64,000 bases of DNA from assembly GCF_005503145.1 (NCBI RefSeq), contig NZ_SCNV01000029.1:37825-101824 (forward strand), in the 5' to 3' direction. Of the stretch, positions 43,349 to 50,527 are shown piece by piece; the first letter of the stretch is position 1, and every line of letters starts with the position of its first letter. The translations under genes and the position numbers were made by a program. Source of the DNA: Burkholderia sp. 4M9327F10 (GTDB lineage: Bacteria; Pseudomonadota; Gammaproteobacteria; Burkholderiales; Burkholderiaceae). Below the pieces are notes generated by a model, which did not search any database, had not been told where the DNA came from, and worked only from the letters and a program-made list of their open reading frames with translations.

Positions 43349-45058
43349 CTACGCCGCCAGCATTTCCTTGGCGTGCTTGCGGGTCGTGGCGGTGATCTCA
43401 AGGCCGCCCAACATGCGCGCTACCTCTTCGATTCGGCTTGCCTTGTCCAGTGAGGTCACGCTGCTGACCGTGCCGCCCTTCTTGTTGGACGTTTTCGCCA
43501 CCTGGAAGTGATGGTCGCCACGCGCGGCCACTTGCGGCAAGTGCGTCACGCACAGCACCTGGCGTGCGCGTCCGAGCTGATGCAGCAGCCGCCCGACCAC
43601 TTCCGCGACACCGCCGCCAATGCCCGTATCCACTTCGTCGAAGATCAGGGTTGGCGTTGGGCTGGCGGTGCTGGCGATCACGGCGAGCGCGAGGCTGATG
43701 CGTGCCAGTTCGCCGCCTGAGGCGACTTTGGCGAGCGGGCGCAGCGGCACGCCGGCATGGCCTGCCACGCGGAACTCGACCTGCTCCAGGCCATGTGCAC
43801 CGCCTTCCGGCAGCGCGACGAGCGCGACTTCGAAGCTGCCGCCTTTCATCGACAGTTCCTGCATGCCGGTCGTGACCGCCGACCCCAGCGCCTTGGCGGC
43901 CTTGGTCCGGGCCTTCGAGAGCAGCCGGGCTTCGGCCAGATAGGCTTCCTTCGCTTTCGCTTCGGCGGCGTGCAGGCTTTCCAGATCTGCGGCGGCATCG
44001 AGCGCGGCCAGTTGCGCGCGCCGTGCCGCGTGTTCCTCGGGCAGCGTCTCCGGCTGCAGACGGAACTTGCGCGCGGCCGAATGCAGGGCGTCGACGCGTT
44101 TTTCGATCTGCGCGAGGCGTTCGGGGTCGAGCTCCAGCCGCTGCGCATAGTGGCTCAGTGAATAGGCCGCTTCCTGCAACTGGATCTCGGCCGGTTCGAG
44201 CGCGGCGAGGGCGTCGTTCAGCGCCGGATCAATCTCAGCCAGGTCGCGCAGCTTCGAGACGATCGACGCGAGATGCGTGATCATCGCCTCGTCCGATTCG
44301 GATAGCGCGTTGAGCGCGCCTTGCACGCCATCGATCAGATTGGCCGAATGCGACAGGCGGTTGTGTTCGGCGTTGACCTCTTCCCACTCACCCGGTTGTG
44401 GAGCGAGCTTGTCGAGTTCGGTCAGTTGCCAGGCAAGACGCTCGCGTTCGAGTTGCAGTTCGCGGTCGCGCGTCCTGGCCGTTTCCACTGCCTGCACCTT
44501 CTCGCGCCACGTGCGCCAGCCGCGGCTCACGGCGGCGGCCTTATCGACGAGGCCCGCATGGGTGTCGAACAGCTCACGCTGGGCGTCCGGGCGCATCAGC
44601 AACTGGTGGGCGTGCTGCCCGTGAATATCGACCAGCATTTCGCCGACCTCGCGCAGTTGCGCGAGCGTTGCCGCGGTGCCGTTGATGAAGGCGCGCGAGC
44701 GGCCGTTCGCGTCCACCACGCGCCGCAGCATGACTGTGTTGCCGTGCGGGTCCGCGCCGTTTGCCTCATGCCCGGCGCCGTCCGGGGCGCCTGTCGGGCC
44801 CGGCGTCGCGAACGCCTGCTCTTCGAGCCATTGCTCGGCCAGCGCGTGGGTTTCGAATTCGGCGGTGATGTCGGCGCGGGCCTCGCCGGTGCGCACGACG
44901 CTGGCATCGGCGCGGGCGCCGAGCGCGAGCGCCAGGGCATCGATCAGGATCGACTTGCCGGCGCCCGTTTCACCTGAAAAAACCGTAAAGCCGCTGTCGA
45001 ATTCAAGATCGAGCGCGGCGACGATGACGAAGTCGCGTATCGAGAGGTGGCGAAGCAT
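43349..45058 (-). CDS. recN: DNA repair protein RecN
   Basis: This 569-residue SMC-like ATPase has Walker A at residues 29-36 (GETGAGKS), followed by ILIDALALALGARADASVVR. A central coiled-coil region is rich in Glu/Leu/Ala (residues ~160-370). The C-terminal ABC signature VASGGELARISLALAV and Walker B TLIFDEVDTGIGG complete the ATPase. RecN holds broken DNA ends in recombinational repair. It starts 54 bases after the nadK stop, and the nadK-recN order is common in proteobacteria. No LexA box was recognised upstream. Confidence 0.97.
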   Translation of the reverse strand: MLRHLSIRDFVIVAALDLEFDSGFTVFSGETGAGKSILIDALALALGARADASVVRTGEARADITAEFETHALAEQWLEEQAFATPGPTGAPDGAGHEANGADPHGNTVMLRRVVDANGRSRAFINGTAATLAQLREVGEMLVDIHGQHAHQLLMRPDAQRELFDTHAGLVDKAAAVSRGWRTWREKVQAVETARTRDRELQLERERLAWQLTELDKLAPQPGEWEEVNAEHNRLSHSANLIDGVQGALNALSESDEAMITHLASIVSKLRDLAEIDPALNDALAALEPAEIQLQEAAYSLSHYAQRLELDPERLAQIEKRVDALHSAARKFRLQPETLPEEHAARRAQLAALDAAADLESLHAAEAKAKEAYLAEARLLSKARTKAAKALGSAVTTGMQELSMKGGSFEVALVALPEGGAHGLEQVEFRVAGHAGVPLRPLAKVASGGELARISLALAVIASTASPTPTLIFDEVDTGIGGGVAEVVGRLLHQLGRARQVLCVTHLPQVAARGDHHFQVAKTSNKKGGTVSSVTSLDKASRIEEVARMLGGLEITATTRKHAKEMLAA

Positions 45059-45112
45059 GGAGGTCGTGTGGTGGCTTGGGTTACCGGTTGCGGCCAGGTG
45101 CTCAGGATTCGC

Positions 45113-46015
45113 TCAGGACTTGATGTCGTCTTCGTGCGACGGGTATTCGTTCCAGTGCAGCTTCTTGCGCAGCGTCGCGTAGTGGCTGTGGCCGATCGGG
45201 TGCAGCAGCGGCACGGTATGGCGCGAGCGGCGCACTTCGATCGTGTCGTTGTGTTCGAGCGCGGTGAACGACTGCATGTCGAAATTGACGTTTACGTCAC
45301 GGCCCGAGACGATCTGGATGCTGACCTTCGAGTCGTCCGGCAGCACGATAGGGCGGTTGGAGAGCGCGTGCGGTGCAATCGGCACCAGCACGATGCCTTG
45401 CAACTGCGGATGCAGGATAGGACCCGACGACGACAGGGCGTAGGCGGTCGAGCCCGTCGGCGTGGCGACGATCAAGCCGTCGGAACGCTGGTTGTACATG
45501 AAGCGGCCGTCCACGGCCACGTGCAGTTCCGCCATCCCCGAGAAGCCGCTGCGGTTCACCACCACGTCGTTGAACGCCAGCGCGTGGTAGATCGGATTGC
45601 CGTCGCGCATGATGCGCGCTTCCAGCAGCATGCGTTCCTCACGCTCGAAGTGCCCGCCAAGCATCTGCGGGACGATTTCCTGCATGTCGGAAATCGGGAT
45701 GTCGGTGATAAAGCCGACCCGCCCGTGGTTGATGCCGATCAGCGGCGTGCGGTAGGGCGCAAGCTGGCGGCCGATGCCCAGCATCGTGCCGTCGCCACCC
45801 AGCACCACGGCTACGTCGGCGCGTGCCCCGATCTCCGCCGGGCGTAGGGCGGGGTATTCGGTCACGCCGATCTCCGCCGCGGTTTCCGCTTCGAACACCA
45901 CGTCGAAGCCGCGCCTGGCGATGCACGAGGCGAGCGCGGTCAGCGGCTCCCCGATGCCTGGCGTATTGTTGCGCCCGACGAGCGCGACGGTCTTGAACTG
46001 GCTGGTAACTTGCAT
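45113..46015 (-). CDS. nadK: NAD kinase
   Basis: The 300-residue enzyme phosphorylates NAD to NADP. The start ATG 46015 (MQVTSQFKTVALVGRNN) is the family position; the open frame from 46066 is longer without similarity. The kinase motif VVLGGDGTMLGIGRQL, the substrate loop GINHGRVGFITDI and the glycine-rich SDGLIVATPTGSTAYALSS are intact. It is divergent from hrcA and upstream of recN. Confidence 0.96.
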   Translation of the reverse strand: MQVTSQFKTVALVGRNNTPGIGEPLTALASCIARRGFDVVFEAETAAEIGVTEYPALRPAEIGARADVAVVLGGDGTMLGIGRQLAPYRTPLIGINHGRVGFITDIPISDMQEIVPQMLGGHFEREERMLLEARIMRDGNPIYHALAFNDVVVNRSGFSGMAELHVAVDGRFMYNQRSDGLIVATPTGSTAYALSSSGPILHPQLQGIVLVPIAPHALSNRPIVLPDDSKVSIQIVSGRDVNVNFDMQSFTALEHNDTIEVRRSRHTVPLLHPIGHSHYATLRKKLHWNEYPSHEDDIKS

Positions 46016-46316
46016 GCCGGCATTACACCATAGGTGGGGGCTGAAAAGAACCGTCCCCGGCCACATGGGCGGCCGGCTCGGGATGGGTGAGCGGTGCGCT
46101 GTCCGGTCTGCGCAGGATTATCGTTAGAATGGTGAAGTCCTGATGACAGTTGCCGGCCTTTGCGGCATAGGCCGCGCCGGACCCGCACTTTCCGCGGTTG
46201 CGGGTTGGCGCAGGGCGGAGCTCGGTCCACCCGGTCCGCGCCCGGGCAAGATTGCCGGCAACGCTAGAATTGTTAGCGCTCGCGGTCGTCGCATCATTAA
46301 GCTAGAATTTTCCGTC
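46016..46316. other. 301-bp divergent intergenic region between nadK and hrcA
   Basis: No gene is visible. It holds a 9-bp direct repeat GCTAGAATT at 46263-46271 and 46301-46309, each containing a TAGAAT -10-like hexamer, flanking TTAGCGCTC (46273-46281). TTAGCGCTC is one mismatch from the left half of the HrcA operator CIRCE (TTAGCACTC), but the expected right half GAGTGCTAA is absent at N9. A GATAAT hexamer reading toward nadK lies at 46117-46122 without a good -35. Confidence 0.5.
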
Positions 46317-47336
46317 ATGCTAGATCCCCGCGCACAAACCCTCCTCAAAACGCTGATCGAGCGCTATATCGCCGAGGGTCAGCCGGTCGGCTCGCGCACG
46401 TTGTCCCGCTATTCCGGCCTGGAACTGAGCCCGGCAACGATCCGCAACGTGATGTCCGATCTGGAGGAGCTGGGGCTCGTCATCAGTCCGCATACTTCGG
46501 CGGGCCGCATTCCAACGCCGCGCGGCTACCGCCTGTTCGTCGACACCATGCTGACCGTCGAGTCGGCCGCTGACGAAGAGGCCGTCATGCGCACGGTCAA
46601 GACCACGCTGCAGGCCGGCGAGCCGCAGAAGATCGTGGCGGCAGCCGCGAGCGTGCTGTCCAACCTGTCGCAGTTTGCCGGCGTGGTGCTGACGCCGCGG
46701 CGCAGCCACGTGTTCAAGCAGATCGAGTTCATGCGCCTGTCCGACAAGCGCATCCTGCTGATCATCGTGACGCCCGAGGGCGACGTGCAGAACCGCATCA
46801 TGGCGACCCAGCGCGATTTTTCGCCGTCGCAGCTCGTCGAGGCCTCCAACTACATCAATGCGCACTTCGCAGGCCTGTCGTTCGACGAAGTGCGCCGCCG
46901 TCTGCGCGAAGAGATCGACGCGTTGCGCGGCGACATGACCACGCTGATGCACGCCGCCGTGACGGCCAGCACCGACGAAGCCGACACCGGCGAGACCGTG
47001 CTGATCTCGGGTGAGCGCAACCTGCTCGAAGTGGCTGACCTGTCCTCGGACATGGCGCGGCTGCGCAAGCTGTTTGACGTATTCGACCAAAAGACCAGCC
47101 TCCTTCAGTTGCTCGACGTATCGAGTCACGCCCAGGGCGTGCAGATTTTCATTGGCGGCGAGTCGAACCTCGTGCCGATCGAAGAAATGAGCGTGGTGAC
47201 CGCGCCGTACGAGGTGAACGGCAAGATCGTGGGCACGCTCGGCGTCATCGGACCGACGCGGATGGCCTACAACCGCGTGATTCCGATCGTCGACATTACC
47301 GCGCGACTGCTTTCGCTGACGCTCAGCCAGCAGTAA
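46317..47336 (+). CDS. hrcA: Heat-inducible transcription repressor HrcA
   Basis: The 339-residue protein starts at ATG 46317 (MLDPRAQTLLKTLIERYIAEG). It has the winged-helix DNA-binding domain (GQPVGSRTLSRYSGLELSPATIRNVM), then LGLVISPHTSAGRIPTPRGYR, the HrcA signature. The C-terminal sensing domain ends VTAPYEVNGKIVGTLGVIGPTRMAYNRVI. HrcA represses chaperone genes by binding CIRCE and is controlled by GroEL in well-studied species. Here it heads the hemH-hslR-grpE-dnaK-dnaJ neighbourhood. I see no full CIRCE element in the window, so its main targets (such as groESL) are probably elsewhere. Confidence 0.96.
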   Translation: MLDPRAQTLLKTLIERYIAEGQPVGSRTLSRYSGLELSPATIRNVMSDLEELGLVISPHTSAGRIPTPRGYRLFVDTMLTVESAADEEAVMRTVKTTLQAGEPQKIVAAAASVLSNLSQFAGVVLTPRRSHVFKQIEFMRLSDKRILLIIVTPEGDVQNRIMATQRDFSPSQLVEASNYINAHFAGLSFDEVRRRLREEIDALRGDMTTLMHAAVTASTDEADTGETVLISGERNLLEVADLSSDMARLRKLFDVFDQKTSLLQLLDVSSHAQGVQIFIGGESNLVPIEEMSVVTAPYEVNGKIVGTLGVIGPTRMAYNRVIPIVDITARLLSLTLSQQ

Positions 47337-47506
47337 GCGCCGGTTCTCGCGAACCGTGGGTTGAGGTACCGGCGCCCCGGCGCTGCTGCCGTCTCGAGCC
47401 AACCGGCCCGTCGTGCAGCGGTAGCGTCATGCATGCCAATCATGCAGGGCGGCGCGGCGCCTGCCAATCGGCCGAACGGCCAGGTATCCGTGACGGACCG
47501 CACCGC

Positions 47507-47512
47507 TATAAT
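47507..47512 (+). promoter_or_regulatory. Candidate -10 box for hemH
   Basis: A perfect TATAAT lies 50 bases upstream of the hemH ATG. No convincing -35 at 16-18 bases was found, so strength is uncertain. Confidence 0.45.
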
Positions 47513-47562
47513 GACTTCCATCTGAACCGTTTCCCGGCTGTACGCGGCCAACCCTGTCGCCT

Positions 47563-48633
47563 ATGCGTTTCGATCTCGAGCGGCCTTCGCAGCCCGCCAC
47601 ATCCCATCGTGTCGCGGTCTTGCTGATCAATCTGGGCACGCCGGATGCTCCTACCCCCCGCGCTGTGCGCCGCTATCTGGCGCAGTTTCTATCCGACCCG
47701 CGCGTGGTGGAGATTCCCGCCGTTATCTGGCAGGTCATCCTGCGGTTACTGATCCTGCCGTTGCGCGGCATTTCCTCGGCGAAGAAATACGCCGCGGTGT
47801 GGACACCGGAGGGTTCGCCCTTGCGCGTATTCACGGAGAAGCAGGTGGAAGGGTTGAGGCATCTGCTGCAGGTGAACGACTACACGGTGATCGTCGAGTA
47901 CGCGATGCGCTACGGCATGCCGGGCATTCCGGCCATGCTGAACCAGTTGAAGCTGGCCGGCGCCGAGCGGGTGCTGCTGGTGCCCATGTACCCGCAATAC
48001 TCGTCGTCGACCACAGCTACGGCCTTCGACGACGCCTTTTCGGCGCTCAGACGTATGCGCAACCAGCCGGAAATCCGCACCATTCGCCAATACGCGGACC
48101 ATCCGGCCTATATTGCGGCGCTGGCCGCGCAAGTGCACCAGTACTGGCACGCGCACGGCCGCCCGGATTTCGCGGCGGGCGACAAGCTGGTGCTGAGTTT
48201 CCACGGTGTGCCCAAGCGCACACTCGATCTGGGCGATCCGTACCATGATCAGTGCCAGCAAACGGGGGCGCTGCTGATGCAGGCGCTCGAGCTGACGCCG
48301 GTGGAGTGCCGCGTCACGTTCCAGTCGCGCTTCGGCAAGGCCGAATGGCTGCAACCTTACACTGCGCCGACACTCAAGGAGTTGGGTGCGGCGGGTGTGC
48401 GCCGCGCGGATGTATTTTGTCCGGGCTTCACTGCCGACTGCCTCGAAACTATCGAGGAGATCGGCATGGAAGTTCGCGACGAGTTTGTGCATGCAGGCGG
48501 CAAGGAGTTTCACCGGATTCCTTGCCTGAACGCCTCGCAGGCGTGGATTGCCGCGCTGGGGGAAATCGTCGCGCAGAATCTGCAGGGCTGGCCGGTACAG
48601 GCAGCGGCCGCGCAGGGTGTGGTGACCGCGTGA
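47563..48633 (+). CDS. hemH: Ferrochelatase
   Basis: This 356-residue enzyme inserts ferrous iron into protoporphyrin IX, the last step of heme b synthesis. The catalytic histidine H214 lies in VLSFHGVPKRTLDLGDPY. Other signatures are LLINLGTPDAPTPRAVRRYL near the N-terminus and LKELGAAGVRRADVFCPGF with the C-terminal EEIGMEVRDEFVHAGG. It sits between hrcA and hslR. Heme made here would serve the catalase and cytochromes in this window among others, though no co-regulation is visible. Confidence 0.96.
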   Translation: MRFDLERPSQPATSHRVAVLLINLGTPDAPTPRAVRRYLAQFLSDPRVVEIPAVIWQVILRLLILPLRGISSAKKYAAVWTPEGSPLRVFTEKQVEGLRHLLQVNDYTVIVEYAMRYGMPGIPAMLNQLKLAGAERVLLVPMYPQYSSSTTATAFDDAFSALRRMRNQPEIRTIRQYADHPAYIAALAAQVHQYWHAHGRPDFAAGDKLVLSFHGVPKRTLDLGDPYHDQCQQTGALLMQALELTPVECRVTFQSRFGKAEWLQPYTAPTLKELGAAGVRRADVFCPGFTADCLETIEEIGMEVRDEFVHAGGKEFHRIPCLNASQAWIAALGEIVAQNLQGWPVQAAAAQGVVTA

Positions 48634-48694
48634 GCCTGCCGTTCTGCATTGCTTCAACGCGCTTGATGCGTCGCTTAGGGCGCTGGACTGACCG

Positions 48695-49102
48695 ATGAAC
48701 TACAAGATCGCAACTGAACCCGGTGCGCGTTTGCGCATCGACAAATGGCTATGGGCTGCGCGCTTCTTCAAGACCCGCTCGCTTGCGGCGGACGCGGTCG
48801 ACAAAGGTCATGTGCGGATTGGCGGTGCAGCGGTCAAGCCGGCCAAGGACGTGCGAGTGGGCGACCTCGTTGAGATCGATATCGAGCGGATCGTCTGGCA
48901 GGTGGAGGTGCTGGGTGTCTGCGACGTGCGCGGTCCGGCGAGTGTGGCGCAGACGCTGTATGCGGAGACTGAGGACAGCAAGGTGAAGCGGCAGGTGGAG
49001 CAGGAGCGGCGCAAGACTTATCGTGAGCCGGCCGCCGCCTTGCACGGACGCCCGACCAAGCGCGACCGGCGCACTATCGACAGATTTTCAGGTGGGGATT
49101 GA
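48695..49102 (+). CDS. hslR: Heat shock protein 15 (HslR), S4-domain RNA-binding protein
   Basis: This 135-residue basic protein begins with an S4 RNA-binding domain (LRIDKWLWAARFFKTRSLAADAV then GHVRIGGAAVKPAKDVRVGD). The Lys/Arg-rich tail (KRQVEQERRKTYREP and GRPTKRDRRTIDRF) is characteristic of HslR/Hsp15. In E. coli Hsp15 rescues 50S subunits carrying stranded nascent chains after heat shock. It lies 61 bases after hemH and upstream of the grpE-dnaK-dnaJ genes, a heat-shock context. Confidence 0.93.
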   Translation: MNYKIATEPGARLRIDKWLWAARFFKTRSLAADAVDKGHVRIGGAAVKPAKDVRVGDLVEIDIERIVWQVEVLGVCDVRGPASVAQTLYAETEDSKVKRQVEQERRKTYREPAAALHGRPTKRDRRTIDRFSGGD

Positions 49103-49235
49103 ACAGTTGTTCCATGGTGGCATGTACGCCGCCATACTCCGTCGTGCTGTCATTGACGGCACCGGACATGCAGATGGTTGTGGTTCCCGCGATGAGCACC
49201 AGCGCAACCACGGATATTGCAAAGGTCAGTTTCAC
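49074..49235 (-). CDS. Small predicted secreted or membrane protein (53 aa), GTG start, antisense to hslR tail
   Basis: On the minus strand a GTG at 49235, preceded by GGGGAAG, opens a 53-codon frame ending TAG at 49074. The N-terminus is a convincing signal-like helix (KLTFAISVVALVLIAGTTTIC), followed by MSGAVNDSTTEYGG, a Met-containing helix (HATMEQLF) and a C-terminal Cys. The last 29 bases overlap hslR on the opposite strand. Third-position G/C bias is moderate and it includes a rare ATA codon, so it may be recently acquired, or the frame could be fortuitous. No family recognised. Confidence 0.42.
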   Translation of the reverse strand: MKLTFAISVVALVLIAGTTTICMSGAVNDSTTEYGGVHATMEQLFNPHLKICR

Positions 49236-49597
49236 GGTACTTCCCCGAAAGGATGCAGTACGAACCCGCGCGTTAAGTTAAATGAAATGGTATGCGCCGG
49301 GTTAGGGTTAACGTGCGTTTTCCAGCGAATGACTGGAGTTTAGGTCAGTCCACGAGCGCGCTCAATCTCATTCTGATGAAGTCAGAGTAATGGTTGTAAC
49401 GAGGCATTTCGGTGGCACTGCTGCGGTGCGAAAAGTTCCCAAAAGTTCCTTTTTGGCGCCTTGAAATCGTGGTTTGGGCCCCCAACTGCAGCGACGATGA
49501 GAGGTGGCGTGTGGCGTTTGCGCAACGCTCGAACGAGCCGGCCGGAAACCCGTGCGGGCCACCCTTTGGCTTTTAATTTTTAAAGACTTTCAGCGAC
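49236..49597. other. 362-bp leader and spacer upstream of grpE, relatively AT-rich
   Basis: No further gene is seen. The stretch is lower in GC than its surroundings and contains the sigma32-type promoter listed at 49460-49487. Short direct and inverted similarities occur (GTTCCCAAAAGTTCC), but no CIRCE element. Confidence 0.5.
49460..49487 (+). promoter_or_regulatory. Sigma32 (RpoH) heat-shock promoter for grpE
   Basis: CTTGAA (49460-49465), a 14-base spacer and CCCCAACT (49480-49487) match the RpoH consensus CTTGAA-N13-15-CCCCAT in both boxes. Transcription would start near 49494, about 100 bases before the grpE ATG. Heat induction through RpoH rather than HrcA is therefore likely for this chaperone cluster. 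Confidence 0.72.
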
Positions 49598-50191
49598 ATG
49601 GAAAACACGCAAGAGAACCCGACGAGCCAGAATCCCACGTCCGCCGAAGAAGCCGCGCGCCAGGCCGCCGAGGCTGCCGCGGTTCAGCCGGAAGCCAATC
49701 CGGCTGAAGCTGCGCCGGGCGCCGCTGCGCCAGCCGGCGCCGAAGCCGCCCTCGCTGAAGCTCAGGCGAAGATCGCCGAGTTGCAGGAGAGCTTCCTGCG
49801 TGCCAAGGCCGAGACCGAAAACGTGCGCCGCCGTGCGCAGGAAGATGTCACCAAGGCCCACAAGTTCGCCATTGAAAGCTTCGCCGAGCATCTGCTGCCG
49901 GTGGTCGACAGTCTCGAGGCGGCCGTTGCCCACTCGTCCGACGACCTGCAAAAGGTCCGCGAAGGCGTCGAGCTGACGCTGCGTCAACTGAGCGGCGCGC
50001 TCGAGAAGGGCCGCGTTGTCGCGATCAACCCGCCCGCGGGCGAGAAGTTCGACCCGCATCGCCACCAGGCCATCTCGATGGTGCCGGCCGAGCAGGAACC
50101 GAACACGGTCGTCTCCGTGCTGCAGAAGGGTTACGTGATCGCCGACCGCGTCCTGCGTCCGGCGCTCGTCACCGTCGCCCAGCCGAAGTAA
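49598..50191 (+). CDS. grpE: GrpE nucleotide exchange factor for DnaK
   Basis: The 197-residue protein has a low-complexity Ala/Glu/Pro N-terminus (~50 residues). A coiled-coil dimerisation helix follows (AEAQAKIAELQESFLRAKAE), then the GrpE signature KFDPHRHQAISMVPAEQEPNTVVSVLQKGY in the beta domain. It accelerates ADP release from DnaK. A sigma32 promoter precedes it. dnaK begins 336 bases downstream, so grpE may be transcribed partly alone. Confidence 0.96.
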   Translation: MENTQENPTSQNPTSAEEAARQAAEAAAVQPEANPAEAAPGAAAPAGAEAALAEAQAKIAELQESFLRAKAETENVRRRAQEDVTKAHKFAIESFAEHLLPVVDSLEAAVAHSSDDLQKVREGVELTLRQLSGALEKGRVVAINPPAGEKFDPHRHQAISMVPAEQEPNTVVSVLQKGYVIADRVLRPALVTVAQPK

Positions 50192-50527
50192 GCGTAAGGC
50201 ATAGCCCAGGCGTTCCCGGGCCGGGACCTCGTTATCATGGCCAGCCTTCCCGGCGACGCCACGGCTTTCACCGTGTTTGGGATGCGGGTGTCGAGCGCCG
50301 AGTCGTTCGGCTCGGCGCTTGCGGCGGCGGCCTGCCAACGGTGGCCCCATCAATCCCGAAGTCGCGAGTGATTGAAAAAAATTAAAGACCGCATTGCATT
50401 CAAGGTCTTGAAAACGATGCGGGCGCACTTATGTTGAGTGCAGGTATGAATTGAAGGCGGGTTGCCTTGCCGCCGGATGGGCACAAGGCAACCTACTGCA
50501 GCGATCAAAGTCAGGAGATTAGTGAAA
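50192..50527 (+). other. 336-bp grpE-dnaK intergenic region with two strong hairpins
   Basis: No gene. AGCGCCGAG-N8-CTCGGCGCT (50294-50319) is a perfect 9-bp stem that could terminate grpE transcripts, though without a U run. An AT-rich stretch follows (TTGAAAAAAATTAAAG near 50370), then TCTTGAAA (about 50406) as a possible RpoH -35 with a poor -10 (CACTTATG). The dnaK leader hairpin at 50460-50493 is listed separately. Confidence 0.5.
50460..50493 (+). promoter_or_regulatory. Perfect 10-bp inverted repeat in the dnaK 5' leader
   Basis: GGTTGCCTTG (50460-50469) and CAAGGCAACC (50484-50493) are exact reverse complements around a 14-base loop. The hairpin ends 34 bases before the dnaK ATG and ~20 before its CAGGAG Shine-Dalgarno. 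It does not itself occlude the ribosome-binding site, but could be a transcript-stability or folding element of a heat-shock mRNA. Confidence 0.55.
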
